Shown: positions 12,246-23,840, counted from the stretch's first letter. The stretch is DNA of 64,000 nucleotides from Rhinopithecus roxellana (GCF_007565055.1 NC_044566.1:93712297-93776296), one strand, 5' to 3'. Notes: a model not told the origin generated them from the letters alone. Program-made: numbers and translations.

Positions 12246-12781
12246 GGCACAGTGAGGCGCGTCGCTGAGTTAAGGTGTACGGGGTTTACTTAGCCAAGAC
12301 TGTAGTTAGTTGGGACATGAAGACCCAGGTGGTAGGTTACTAATGAAGGTGGGGTAGAAGGGGTGAGAAGGGTTAAAACAAGGAGACTCTCAAAGGACAT
12401 GCTTGATACCTACATTCTTCATGGACATAGCACCCTCTTCTAACACAAGAACCAGGAGATACAAAGAAGCAACGCTGGGAAACTGTGGTGAAACCACAAA
12501 TGGTAGCTCCTCATAGAAGAGAGTTATTTGCAATTCCCTGTGCTCTGTGGAAGCTACAGCTTTTGATGCATGAATATGCTTACACTTAGTTTCGCTCATT
12601 TGCTTTCTGTGCATAGTGCGCTGTCCTGGGGCCAGATAAGGAGGCTGTGACACAGAGAAATGACTAATTTCCTATGGCCCTGAAAAGAGTTTGGCTGAGA
12701 TAACAAAACAAATGTACATTAAAAACTAAACAAGAAGCACTTCAGGACTGAACGAGAGGCACCTTGTTAGACTTAGAACTG
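12246..12781. other. UBAC2: UBAC2 intron, no recognised element
   Basis: No exon, RNA gene or nameable repeat seen. Confidence 0.4.
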
Positions 12782-13101
12782 CAGTCACGTGTCGCTTAAC
12801 AATAGGGCTTCATTCTGAGAAATGTGCTGTTGGGTGACTTTGTTGCTGTGCACTTACAGAAACGTAGATGGGATCGCCTACTACTCACCAAGGCTGCTTG
12901 GTGTAGCCTATGGCGACCAGGCTACAAACCTGTACAGCAAGTCACTGTACTGAATACTGGAGGCAGTCGTAACACAAAATGGTAGTTGTGTATCTAAACA
13001 TAGAAAAGACATAGCAAAAATATGGCATCATAATCTTATGGGACCACTGTCATACATGCGATCTGACGTGGACCAAAACATATTGTTATGTGGTGCATGA
13101 C
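12782..13101. mobile_element. DNA-transposon MITE, copy 1 (TIR CAGTCACGTG.../...GCATGAC)
   Basis: About 320 bp with imperfect terminal inverted repeats: CAGTCACGTGTCGCTTAAC at the low end and GTTATGTGGTGCATGAC at the high end. Internal phrases include CTGAGAAATGTGCTGTTGGG, TACAAACCTGTACAG, CTGTACTGAATACTGGAGGC and TCTTATGGGACCACTGTCAT. It belongs to a common primate MITE family, probably a Tigger/mariner-type element; I cannot name the family. A related copy lies at 45080-45398. Confidence 0.8.
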
Positions 13102-13866
13102 GACAATAGTGAGCACAACTAATACGGAGGGGAAAGACACCACAGAGGCTGCTGTCCTCAGCAAAAGCTTTGTGGCAAAACCGGGGAAAAACCAAAGAGC
13201 CCACCACCAGCACCACACACACAAACTAGCAACACATTCACCGCCTGGATAAGAGATGGGGCAACGCAAGGCCCAGAAGAAACCCTGCTGCATATTTGAA
13301 AACCTTGGTTCCTTGGCAAAGTCTTAAAAACATGAACCTTAGAAAACTCAGAAGACTGAATCTAACCCTGTTATGTGAAGTGCCACCCGTGACCTTCGTG
13401 TCGTGCTATAAAAACAGTGGATTTTATCTTTCTGTGCTGCTTAGCGGTAGTCTCAGTAGGTACTGGAAAAAATAATAAACTTTGTTCGCTTGAACAAAGT
13501 CCCAGACTAGTTTTGCAGCTCTCGGTTTCACTTTTCCTTTGTGGTTTCTTGCAGTGACCAGTGTTGATGGATGATATACTTCAAAGAGCACTATTTCTTC
13601 TAGGCAGAATAGAAGGCAGTTTCCATGGCAATACCATCAGGAGACACAATACATCCTGTTGCTCAGTTCTGAGAACCTTTTGGCTGGGAGGACAGACGTC
13701 CCCAACCATCGGCTGCCCTCTGCCCCGTCTCTTCTTCCTCTGTCTTGCTCTAGTTGGCTGGAGTCCCAAAGGACACACGCCTTGCCTGTGCATTCCATTC
13801 AGGGGCTAAAAGGGTCAGGGCCACGGCTAGTGTTCCAGGCACTCACTGGGGGTGGCAGTGAGGACA
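13102..13866. other. UBAC2: UBAC2 intron upstream of the MIR623 region, no recognised element
   Basis: Contains a small perfect hairpin (ACTTTGTTC / GAACAAAGT, 13479-13500) just after an AATAAA, otherwise nothing I can name. Confidence 0.4.
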
Positions 13867-13964
13867 AGAGGTGCAAAGACATCTACAGAGCACATCAGGA
13901 AGCTCCAGCCCAGCTTAGGATGCAACCCAGCAGCCTCTGCAAGGGATGCTTCTACCGTGTGTAG
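13867..13964 (-). ncRNA. MIR623: MIR623 microRNA hairpin (orthologue)
   Basis: Read on the minus strand, this stretch matches the human mir-623 precursor as I remember it: a 5' arm with AGCATCCCTTGCAG, a middle with GGTTGCATCCTAAGCTGGGC, and a 3' arm with GGAGCTTCC and GATGTCTTTG. The mature region falls at 13947-13925. It seems to differ from human miR-623 at two positions (A for G in GCAG(A/G)GGCTG, and C for T in GCTG(C/T)TGGG), both outside the seed. Human MIR623 lies in an intron of UBAC2 on the same strand, as here, so it would be processed from the UBAC2 primary transcript. Exact ends are approximate. miR-623 has had limited experimental support as a true microRNA, so the call is about orthology rather than activity. 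Confidence 0.85.
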
Positions 13965-15655
13965 TCTGACACATGTGTCCCAAGGCTTGTTTACTTTAAT
14001 GACATTTCTTTTCAGAGGCCTGACATACCTAGTGCAGCTGATCTTACTGTGACATAGGTACAATTTTAAAAACAGGTTCAACTGGTTTCAACAGCAGCTG
14101 CAAACCCAAGAGAGACAGGTTTTCCCTTTGTTTCAACAAAGCACGGCTCCCAGCCAGTTCCATCTGCAGAGGCCTTGGTGGTGCAGGGAAAGGGCTCTAG
14201 AGAGAGCCATGGGACGCACATGGCTCAGCCATGCACCAGGGCATCCAGTGCGACTGTGCCGCCGCTGCCCCCTGCACAGAGGGGAGCAAGACTGTGGGTG
14301 GCTGCGGGGGGCGTGTGGCACCAAACACACTGCAGGCTGAACCACAGGCCGGAGCCCTGGCTCTCACTTGTTTTGAAAGGTGACTGACCCATCACTCCTC
14401 AAGGGGAATCTTTCCTCCAGGCACCATCAGGACCAGAGGTATCCCAACCTTTTCCTGTGTTTTGGTTTGGTTTTGGTTTTGGTTTTGGTAGAGAATGAGA
14501 ACGCTAAGGTTGCTCTGTGAGGAGGAGGTGGTGGTGCAAGGGTGGCGTGAGGGGACCACAGGCTTCCACAGCCCACAGTCCGGCCGCAGGTCAGGGACAT
14601 CAGTGCAGGAAAAGCATGCCAAGGCCTTGTCTTGCAGCTTCCTCACTCCCTTGACTGAGTGACATGCTTGTAAGCACTGAATGCTGGTGACGGTAAGGAC
14701 CACACAGCGAGGACTGAGACAGCGGCTTTGAAGACATAAGAATGGAAGTGCATCTCTCAAAGTGTGGATTACCCATTTCTGCATCGTATCTTCCGTTTTC
14801 CCTTTCTTCATTTCTTTGGCTGCCAAATTTGGGGTCATTTTTTCCTTCCCAACGTTGGTTCTACACACAAATTATTAAGTAAAAGTGAAAATTAAAATTA
14901 GTTCTGGTACTTGTTACAGTAAATGTTTTGACAGAAACAGAGGTGAAACTCCTAATTAAAAATGAGACTGGGGATTACTCAAGGTTTCCCTTCTTTTTAC
15001 ATTTCCTCCGCAGAGAGTTCATCCATTTTCATGTCTTCAGTGACCGCCTGAGTCTCATTCCCGCACTTGCCTATCTGCCTTCACTGTGGCAGGCGTGTGT
15101 CCACTTTCCAGCTCATGTCTGGACTCGGCTCTCCTCTGTCCATCAAACCTAGCCAGCGCTCAAGGACTACTGATTTTCCCCTGGGAGGGGATCTGCCCAT
15201 GTAGGTCCTTGCTATTGCATTCCAAGATTATGCTAACAATTTCTTGGATGACATGACTGCCAATAAGATTTCCCCAATCCAATCCACATGCCACGGTCAG
15301 TGAGTGTGCACGAGAAGCCCTTTCACAACAACACTGCCTCAACCGAAAACCCTCGGGCATCCTGTCTGAGTCTGTCCTGTTTTGCAGGTCTGCCCAAACC
15401 AGCCCCATCCTAAATTACTTCTCTCCTTTCCTTGGCATGCTCCTTCCACCCCATGTCGCCCACTTGATGCAGACTATGTCGGTTCAAACTGTCCCTGCCA
15501 CCTAAAGTGCCCTCCCTGGTCCCTTCCATCTGCATAGGGCCCAGCTCCTGTTTCCCATCTGTAAGTGGCTTCTCAGCAACCCAGACCCTCCTGTTCCCCC
15601 GCTCTGCTGAACTTGTACAGAACTCAGGCAAGCCGCCAAGTGAACAGAGAATAAA
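13965..15655. other. UBAC2: UBAC2 intron, mostly unassigned
   Basis: Contains a (GGTTTT)n tract at 14463-14490. A 158-codon open frame on the minus strand (14392-14868) runs through that tract and resembles no protein I know. L2-like C/T-rich phrases occur at 15030-15150 but are too diverged to call. Confidence 0.4.
14463..14490. repeat. (GGTTTT)n short tandem repeat
   Basis: About 4.5 units of GGTTTT, slightly irregular at the start. Confidence 0.9.
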
Positions 15656-15730
15656 ACACTGAATCTGGGTTTCCCCAGCTGTAAAATGGAAAGCTGGACT
15701 AGATAGCCTTAAGCTAGTTATGAGCTGCCT
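15656..15730 (+). mobile_element. MIR-like fragment
   Basis: CCAGCTGTAAAATGGAAAGCTGGACTAGATAGCC resembles a MIR/MIR3 3' core. Short and diverged. Confidence 0.4.
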
Positions 15731-17344
15731 CTTCCCAATCATTATATTAAAGAACATCTGGAAGGCCAAACAGTTCTCTCTCAAAAAGAAGCCTCAGACC
15801 ACCCGCCAGAGCCGCTACAGGAGGAGCTCCTGGGCAGACGCTGGGTTGATACCCCCATGTCACCCTCCTCACACTGCTCATGAATGTCACCTGTACGATC
15901 CCCTATCTCCAATAAGACATGAGCTCCTTGGGCAACTGCCCTGTGAGAGCCACAGCTGTGGACAGTGTCCATGTGAGGGAGCAGGTGCAGAGGAGTGAAG
16001 GGGGGTGCAGTGGCCTCCCCCATCCTAAACCCACGATCTGCCTGCATCCCCTGTGAACAGGCACTGTGCACGTGCACACGTCTCCATCGCTTAGACAGAA
16101 TGCTTTTACCAAATCTCAGTATGGCTAACTAAATCTGTGCTCTAATCTTGGGTGGGAGATTGTGACTCACGACACAGAAAATTCCTGGCCTCTGGCTGCT
16201 TTCTCCACAAAACCATGTCTGTCAACCACAGCAATGGGCTGCTGGCTCTGAACCCTTAAGGAGTTGCACGAAATCAAGGGCCCCAGGAGTTTTTCTGAGA
16301 TGCTCATGGGTACTCCAGTGGTCTGTTCCTCATTAAGAGTGTTTTCTGGTTTTGAAAACCCATCAGGACGGCTTTTTTTTGGGAGGAAAAACTGCCCAGA
16401 ATGATTATGAGGAGGATTTTTCTAATATTCCCCTGGTTTAACAAGATACTGCTCCAGAGTACATCTCTAAATTCATTCATCCTTTCAAAAAGTGATTAAT
16501 AAGTGATGAAAGGAAAACCCAGGAAAAGAATTAGGATTGTTGATAACTTTTACATCTTCAGAATGCCAAGTACCTCATCATCATTTGCTTGTTTTCTGAA
16601 GTATCATGAGACTGTACCTCGCTCTTCTTTCTCATGAAGACACCAAGGCGGAATGGAAAATAGAAATGATTTTCTCAAGGTCACTTAATGAGTCAGTCTT
16701 GGAAAAGGATCACACTTAAGATTGATCCTATCTTCCTGTTCTGAATTTTGTCAAAAAGATCAGTATGATCAACTACAAAAGCACTGGAAACATAACAGTA
16801 GTTTCTGCAAGGAGGTACAGATTGAGATAAACAACGTAGCTTTAACTTCACTGAAAATAGAGTTCTTGCATGTAATTTTCATTTAATTTGCAGATTTTTA
16901 TCAACTAAGCCCTGGTAACTTATTCCACATCTGATGCTATACACTTATAAACTCTTGAAAGAAGAAAGTCATAAAAGAACTAGCTCTAACTGATTAGATT
17001 GCTTTGTTGACAAGGAAGCACAGCAACTCGAAAAGAATCGTTTTCAAATCAAATTGCACCAAAAAGTGAAAGAGCATAGCCAAAAAGGAAAAGTGCTGAG
17101 AAGGGTGCCACGTGTCAGCTTGCTGTCTCTGAGGATGCTCGGGACATGAGAATTCGCTCCCTTTGGATTCCTGGTGGACTCCTTTGCAACACACGTGCAA
17201 TGCCCCGACCCCTGTCACAGGGGTGGAGATGGAGGTACAGAGTTTCTGATGGTGCTGCCTCCAGACACGATTTCTTGACTCTTCCTGGCTGCGCTACACA
17301 TTTCTCCCAGAAAAGTGACTATCACATTTCACTGTAACTGACGC
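15731..17344. other. UBAC2: UBAC2 intron, no recognised element
   Basis: No exon, RNA gene or nameable repeat seen in this 1.6-kb stretch. Confidence 0.4.
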
Positions 17345-17440
17345 TTTCTACTCTAAGCTCAGGGAGAGGAGGGATTGTGCTGCCTTGGTCACCGTGGGAC
17401 ACCCCAGAGCCTGGCACTGAGTGTATTCTGCGGAATAGAT
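17345..17440 (+). mobile_element. L2 LINE 3' end
   Basis: TAAGCTCAGGGAGAGGAGGG, GAGCCTGGCACTGAGTG and following sequence match the L2 3' terminal pattern. Confidence 0.6.
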
Positions 17441-17629
17441 GGTAATGAAAATGGTAGCACTGGTGAGGCCAAGAGGCAACAGGAAGCTTCCTAAGGAAGC
17501 TGGACCAATGAAGGGGCAGTGACAGAAACTGATTTGGTGGGGTGGCACTTGCACACATAAAGCTCTACTAGGCAGATCTTGCTATGTAAACCACAGAGGG
17601 AAAATCAACCATGCTGCAATACGCGTCAA

Positions 17630-17950
17630 GCTCAGAAACGTGAAGCTCAGCGAAAGAAGCCAGTCATAAAGATCAGCTACATATGCTTCCATTTCTATAA
17701 AATGGCCAGAATAAGCAAGTCTACAGAGACAGAAAGTAGATGAGTGGCTGCCTAGGACTGGGCGGATGGGAATGACTGCTAATGGGGCGCAGTTTCTTTT
17801 GGGGTGATGAAAAAAGTTCTCAAATTGTGATGGTATTTGCACAACTAAAAAATACTAAAAACCACTGAATTGTACACTTCGAAGGGGTGAGTTATATAGT
17901 ATGTGAATTCTATCGGCTGCTAAAAAATACATCAAGGACCAGAAAATACT
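17630..17950 (+). mobile_element. Old L1 (L1M) 3' end
   Basis: GAAAGAAGCCAGTCATAAAG, GTAGATGAGTGGCTGCCTAGG, ACTGAATTGTACACTTCGAA and GAATTCTATCGGCTGCTAAA are the usual L1M 3'-UTR phrases, plus strand. Confidence 0.85.
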
Positions 17951-18602
17951 TTTAAAACACTAAAAAAAGTTATAGAATTAAAAATACTTGATTAATGAGA
18001 GGAACCCTCATGACTGACAGGGCAGCTCTGCCCCCCCGATGCACATCTCAGATGATACCAAATGACTGTTGCTGGGGGAGGATAAAGAGAATTTTCACAG
18101 CCACAAAATGTTACTAAGGGAGGGTGTGCAGCTAAACTCACTGTAACCAAATGCTGCGAAAATAACTGAAAGCACGTGTGAATAACGTTGAGCTGCTCTG
18201 TGTGTCGGTAGCTTCTTTTCTTGCAGGTGAAACACAGAGGTGATAACCAACCAGTTAACACTGGACAGCCCAATGAGATGAGGAGGCAATTAAAAGAAGA
18301 CCACCAAGGACTCCAGGGCTTTGCTGCCAAATGTTCCACTTGGCTTGTACCAACAAGCAGGATTCATCCACAGTGGGCTTCACCTTAGCTCTGCTTCTAA
18401 AATAGATGGAAATTTTTACAGAAAAGTCATATGGAAAGCTTTATCCTCAAGTTTGTGTTGTGGTATATAACAGCATTCTCATCATCAGCCAACTGAGAGA
18501 GGACTGGTTCCCACAAACAACAGATGACCAGAACTAAGAGAGAACTCACATTTCCAGGTAAAAGGTTACTTTGAAAGCTGCTGGCTATATAACCTTCTAG
18601 AG
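17951..18602. other. UBAC2: UBAC2 intron, no recognised element
   Basis: No exon, RNA gene or nameable repeat seen. Confidence 0.4.
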
Positions 18603-18793
18603 CAGGGGCCGGCAAACATTTTTCTGTAAAGGGCCACATAGTAAACATTTTAGATTTGGAAGACAAAGAGGCAAGAGATCAAGGATATTATGTAGTTACT
18701 TATATAACCATTTAAAATTCAGAAACGGTTCCCAGCTTCAGATTATATAAAAACAGGTAGTTTGGTCCACAGGCCATCACCTGCTGACCGTTG
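18603..18793 (+). mobile_element. hAT-Charlie MITE with target duplication
   Basis: 191 bp starting CAGGGGCCGGCAAACATTTTTCTGTAAAGGGCC and ending ...CACCTGCTGACCGTTG, a well-known hAT-type MITE (MER33/MER58-like in my memory; subfamily unsure). It is flanked by a 7/8-matching 8-bp duplication TTCTAGAG (18595-18602) and CTCTAGAG (18794-18801), as expected for hAT. Confidence 0.85.
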
Positions 18794-19109
18794 CTCTAGA
18801 GGTTACAAGCTTTTACGCATAGTAACTATCAAGGTTGGCTCCTAAATCAGGACTCTCTCAAACTTTCTGAGAGCCACAAAAACAGATGCCCAATACTATG
18901 ATAATAACAAATATCTGATAGAGCGTCTGGTACTTAAAGGTAATTTTGTATAATTTTTTTTTATCCCCAGTGACAACAGTATTCTACAGATTGTGTACAG
19001 ATGTCCCTGTCAACCCAGGATTGAGTTCCTAACTGCCCATTCTTGTTGTTTTCATTATATTACACTGCTTTCTATCGTAAGCACGGCTCTGAAGAAAAAC
19101 AACACTGTT
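18794..19109. other. UBAC2: UBAC2 intron, no recognised element
   Basis: No exon, RNA gene or nameable repeat seen. Confidence 0.4.
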
Positions 19110-19821
19110 TTCCTCCTTTCTACACTCACACACCACTCAATACAACATTCTGACATCAGATGTGCTGGGGGGCTTCCCCCATACCCCAAGCAGTGCTCCA
19201 GTGGACACCAGCAGGGTGTCCTATAACTTAATTCAATCCCCACACTATCTCCCAGGAGATAACATCAGAGCCCACAGGTTAAGGGCCCAGTCCCACAAGA
19301 CTGCTCCCCTACTTCAGGTGGCAATCACCAGCCCTAACCTAAGCTTCTGATCAATGTGCTATAAATGAGGGTTCCCGTGGTCCACTCCTCTTTTGCTAGG
19401 ACGGCTCACAGATCTCAGAGAAACACTACCCATTTATTAGAAAGGACATTACAAGGGATACAGATGAACAGTCAGATGGAACAGATGCACAGGGCAAGGC
19501 ATGGGGCGTGGCCCCAGCCCCTCTCTGGCACCCCCTGCACCCTGCTCTAGCACATATTCAGCAATCTGGAAGTTCTCTAAACCCTGTCCTTTGGGGGTTT
19601 TATGGAAGCTTCATTATGCAGATATAATTGATTATATCACTGGCCATTGGTGATTAACTCAATCCCTCAACCCCTCTCCCTAATCACAGGTTGGGGGTGG
19701 GGCTGGGGCTGAAAGTCTGAACCCTCTAATCACTTATTAGTTCCCCTCGTAACCAGGCCCCATCTGAGGCCACCCAGGAGTGCCCGGACATCAGTCATCC
19801 ATGTGAAAAGACACTTCTCAC
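19110..19821 (-). mobile_element. Older ERV LTR, first part (interrupted)
   Basis: On the minus strand this reads as a retroviral LTR with a polyadenylation signal (AATAAA opposite 19432-19438) followed by a U5-like region. It contains TCAATCACCAATGGCCAGTG and CATAAAACCCCCAAAGG. The part beyond the nested LTR continues at 20789. It is an ancient endogenous retroviral LTR without coding content; class is uncertain (possibly ERVL). Confidence 0.65.
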
Positions 19822-20783
19822 TGTGCGCAAAGGATTACCCAGGTGCTGAGGTAAGAGACTGAAGGCACAAACTATTTCAGTATAATAAAGAAAAGAGTTA
19901 GAATAAGAATAGTCATAATACAAGTTAGATATAGAGATGGTCATGGACATTATCAATCATCATAAACATTATGAATCATTAGCTTTTAATATTACTCTTT
20001 GTTACATTACTAATATAACCTAGGAATAACCGGTGGGCATAGGGTCTGGTGCTGAAGGGACATTGTGAGAAGTGATCTAGAAGGCAAGAGGTGAGCCCTC
20101 TGTCACGCCCACATAAGGGCCGCTTGAGGGCTCCTTGGTCAAGCGGTAATGCCAGTGTCTGGGAAGATACCCGTTACTTAGCAGACCATGAAAGGGAGTC
20201 TCCTATCCTTGGAGGAGTCAGGGAACACTCTGCTCCACCAGCTTCTTGTGGGAGGCTGGATATTATCCAGGCCGGCCCGCAGTCATCCGGAGGCCTAAAC
20301 CCCTCCCTGTGGTGCTGTGCTTCAAAGGTCGCGCCCCTTGTCCACTTTCGTGTTCCTCCCGTATTCCTGGTTCCTCTTTGAATATCGTAGTAGATAGCGG
20401 TAGAAGAAATAGTAAAAATCTTAGTCTTTGATCTTTCTTATAAGTGCATAGAAGAAAACACTGATGTATTCTGCCTTCTCTCTCTCTGCTTCGGCTACCT
20501 AAGAGGGAAGGGCCCCCTGTCCTGTGATGATGTGACTTGCTTCACCTTGTCAATCACTTAGAAGACTCACCCTCCTTACCCTGCGCCCCTTGTCTTATAT
20601 GCAATAAATATCAGTGCGCCCAGCCGTTCGCGGCCACTACCAGTCTCCACATCTTGATGGTAGTGGTCCCCCGGGGCCCAGCTGTTTTCTCTTTATCTCT
20701 GTCTTGTGTCTTTATTTATTACAATCTCTCGTCTCCGCACACGGGGAGAATACCCGCTAAGCCCCATAGGGCTGGACCCTATA
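19822..20783 (+). mobile_element. Solo ERV LTR nested in an older LTR
   Basis: About 962 bp, starting TGTGCGCAAAGGATTACCC and ending CATAGGGCTGGACCCTATA. A polyadenylation signal is visible (GCAATAAATATCAG near 20600), followed by a G/C-rich R/U5 region with GTCTTGTGTCTTTATTTATT and CTCTCGTCTCCGCACACGGGG. The 5-bp direct repeat CTCAC (19817-19821 and 20784-20788) looks like the target duplication. No primer-binding site or coding region follows, so it is a solo LTR left by recombination. It recalls the HERV-K-type LTRs, but I cannot fix the family. Confidence 0.8.
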
Positions 20784-20788
20784 CTCAC

Positions 20789-20900
20789 TGTGGAGATTCC
20801 AACGGCTTTAGGTGCTGTGTGTCAGGGGCCAGTGGTAGAGAACAGATACATCTTTCTTATCCCAGCACACAGAGCTTCTTTGCTACAGTGAGCAAAGGGA
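20789..20900 (-). mobile_element. Older ERV LTR, second part
   Basis: TGGAGATTCCAACGGCTTTAGGTGCTGTGTGTCAGGGGCC continues the LTR seen at 19110-19821 on the other side of the solo LTR; read on the minus strand it is the beginning of that older LTR. Confidence 0.55.
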
Positions 20901-21141
20901 GGGAGACATGCACCATGAAGCTGTGGAGACTCAGGTCGCACAGGCATCACTCAGATGATCATTACTATAGGAGACTCCAGTGATTGATCTGGAGGTCTGA
21001 AGACAAGGAGGCTCTGCAAAGCCTGCCCTGGTCCTTCACTGTGATGAGCTAAGCACGCTCTAACTCATCACCACCAATATCATGAGCACACAGAACTTCC
21101 ATCGTCTCCCACCTGGTCTTCTTCCTCTACTGTCACCTTTT

Positions 21142-21385
21142 CTTTTTTTGAGTCGTCACTGCACCTTGACCTTCAGGGATCAAGTGATCATTCCATCTCA
21201 GCCTCCTGAGTGGCTGGGACTATAGGCACATGCCACCACACCCAGCTGATTTAAAAATTTTTTTTTGTAGAGAAGAGGTCTCACTATGTTGCCTAGGCTG
21301 GTCTCAAACTCCTAGCTCATGCTATCCTCCTGCCTTGGCCTCCCGAAGTGCTGGGATTACAGGCATGAGTCACTGTGCCCAGCCT
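21142..21385 (-). mobile_element. Old Alu (AluJ/S), truncated
   Basis: Minus-strand Alu lacking part of its right end: GATCAAGTGATCATTCC, CTCAGCCTCCTGAGTGGCTGG, CTATGTTGCCTAGGCTGGTC and GTGCTGGGATTACAGGC. Confidence 0.9.
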
Positions 21386-21394
21386 AGCATCATC

Positions 21395-21935
21395 CCTTCA
21401 AACAATGTTCATATTATGAATAAAGTGAGCTTTCTTAAAAACAAATCTAACTTACTCTCCTGTTTGAAAGGCCTCACTGACCCCACCACTTCTGGCAGGA
21501 TGAACACAACAGCAATTCTTAGTTTGGTAGAAGACCCCTGTCCTGGCCTCTGCTCTCTTCTGAGCCATGTCTTTCATCGCCTCTTTCTTATGGGAACCTC
21601 AGTCTCAGGCGAGTGCAATTCCTTGCTGTCCCCACAGCTGTTATGAGCCTCTATGTGTTTTTTTTCATAAGGTCCCCTGTGACTGAAACACCTGCCCCAG
21701 TGCTGGCCTCAAGATTACCCCCACTGTGTCCCTTAGGGAGAACTGGCCACGGCCACCATTTAGACCTCAGGGTTCTTTTTTCTCCTCTCTGCACAGACTC
21801 CCATAGAAACCTAGTGCCTAGTGCAGCCTCATGTCTTCCCCTTGCTGGCTGCAAACTTCTTGAAGGTACAGGCGGTGTCTTATTCAATCCCTCAGGGCAG
21901 TACACTGCATTAGAGCCAAAAGACAAAGAAGTACA
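21395..21935 (+). mobile_element. L2 LINE fragment
   Basis: L2-style order: AAATCTAACTTACTCTCCTG followed by TTTGAAAGGCCTCACTGACC at 21440, CTGTGACTGAAACACC at 21680 and AAACTTCTTGAAGGTACAGG at 21850, plus strand. Confidence 0.55.
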
Positions 21936-22969
21936 ACAGCTCCTGTCCTCCGAGAGCTCATGTTCTACTGGGGATGAATAAAACACAAACCCATGACAAG
22001 TTATGTAATGGCCCTGGCAGTGGAAAGACGATCGCAGCTGCAAGTAGCAAAATGACTCTGAGATGCCACCTGCTTTGGAGAAGGCAGTTATGCGGGGAGA
22101 GAGGAGTGAGTCAGCAGGCAAGGAACTACTGAGAGCAGCTTATGTGTGTCCAGCACAGTGTCCCAACATGAGTTTACAAAAGAACGGGACAGCAGTGGAT
22201 GCGGAGGGAGATGAGAAGTGGGCGTCACAGGCTTCAGCCAACGCTCTGCAGCCCACTCCATCTTCACTGCCACAGGCCCATGAGACAAGCCTCCAAAGGC
22301 CTTTGGATAGTCAGTGCTGGCGGAAAACGTCCAGAAAGATCTGTAAGAGGTCAAAGCACACTTGATGACGTTATCACATGCCTGTGCTTAATGATGAGTG
22401 TGGGACCACTGTACCCTGCACCCGTCAGCACCTAGGTCTCATGTCCCAGTTGAAGTGAGATGTACAGAGCCATCTCCCTGGTTACTGTTCGTCAGAGCTG
22501 TGGAATGGGAATATGCCACACAATGGACTAAAAATGCTTCAGGAGCATAAGATCATATTGACTTTCCCAGAGTGAAAGTAACTTCAACTGGTACCAGCGT
22601 GACCACAGTGATGTCCCAGAACGAGGCCAGCCGGTCAGAACAGAGTGATACTGACCCTCCCCCACTTCCAGCTCATGCAGCACTTCTCATCCCCATGTCT
22701 CCACCGAAACCCTTTTCAAAAGTGAACTCATTCTGCTGAATCCAGTGGTCTTCTTCCAGTCATCATCTCCACCTGGCTTTTTTTTTTCAGGGTGTGGGGG
22801 TAGTAACATCTGAATCCGTTCCTGAAACACCTACTTTCCTGAAACAGGCTCCCTGGCCACTGAACTGGTTTTCTCCTTGGACCCTGGGTGTTCTTTTTTT
22901 TTCCCCCTCTTTGCACTCTCTAAACATGGGTCTTACTTTCTACTGTTCTCTCAGAATATCTGTAGTTCT
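21936..22969. other. UBAC2: UBAC2 intron, no recognised element
   Basis: Open frames of 156 and 100 codons on opposite strands (21651-22121 and 22063-22365) resemble nothing I know. I treat the stretch as non-coding. Confidence 0.4.
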
Positions 22970-23101
22970 TTTTTTTTTAAAATAGAGATGGTGTCTCACT
23001 GTGTGGCCCAAGCTGGTCTCAAACCCCTGGGCTCAAGCAATCTGCCCACCTTGTCTTCCCAAAGTGCTGAGATTACAGGTGTGAACCACTGCGCCTGGCC
23101 T
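22970..23101 (-). mobile_element. Alu monomer (FRAM/AluJ-like)
   Basis: TTTTTTTTAAAATAGAGATGG, AAGCTGGTCTCAAACCCC and GAACCACTGCGCCTGGCC; a single monomer on the minus strand. Confidence 0.85.
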
Positions 23102-23179
23102 CTGTAGATGTTTCCAGCCCTGATTATTCATCTGTATGCAGTTTGCTTAAAGTCTTTCTGTATCTATTTATTACGCTCA

Positions 23180-23840
23180 TATTTGCTCATTAATTCCCAC
23201 AGTTTCTAACAACTGCCAGGCATTATTCATATACTGGAGATATGGAGAAAACAAATCTGCTCCTTCCTGAGACACACTGGGGGAGACAGGGCAGTAAATC
23301 AGCAGTGAGCATCAGGTTAGCGGTGCCACGAGAGACACACAGTGGCTACAGGGGTAGAGAGAGCCCTGGAAGCCCCCTAGGAAGCTGGGGAAGGCTTCCC
23401 CAAGGAGGCGATATTTGTCAGGAAAGCCAAGGAAATAGGAGCTAGGCAAGGGAAAAAGATGTGTATGTGGGAGGGGTGGGGGGAAGTTCATTCTGGGCAG
23501 AGAAAAGGGAATATGAAAAGGTGAGACTGCGTGAAACAACACAAGCAGCGGTGAACTGCGAGTAACCCAGAGCGGCATGGCTGGCCTAAGGGCTTCCACG
23601 TGTCAGCAGAAAGGAGATGCGGCCACAGAGCAGGCAGGAGCCTTGTGTTGGAACCACCCTGAAAGCTATGGAGAGGGCCTGAAGGATGATAGCTGGAGTG
23701 AAACAATTAGATTTGTGTTTTCACAGAGATCACTGGTGGAGGCTGTGGGGCAGGCTCAGGAGGGAGGCAGTCGGTGACAGAGATGGAAGGGAAGAAATCC
23801 AGGCAAATGGCGCCAGTGGCCTCAACTACAGCACTGGAGA
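23180..23840 (-). mobile_element. L2 LINE 3' half
   Basis: Read on the plus strand, it starts with the reverse of an L2 3' end (CTGCCAGGCATTATTCATATACTGG) and continues with GGGGAAGGCTTCCCCAAGGAGG, GTTCATTCTGGGCAGAGAAAAGGGAA, ATTAGATTTGTGTTTTCACAGAGATCACTGG and so on, in the reverse L2 order. Confidence 0.7.

Noticed and set aside
13479..13500. Small hairpin ACTTTGTTC/GAACAAAGT after AATAAA
   Set aside because: Too short to separate from chance, and not terminator-like in a eukaryotic intron.
14392..14868. 158-codon minus-strand frame
   Set aside because: No recognisable domain; its end is a translated GGTTTT tandem repeat.
20537..20983. 148-codon plus-strand frame
   Set aside because: Lies mostly within the solo LTR (non-coding) and its older neighbour.
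21651..22121. 156-codon minus-strand frame
   Set aside because: Overlaps L2-like sequence on the other strand and resembles nothing known.
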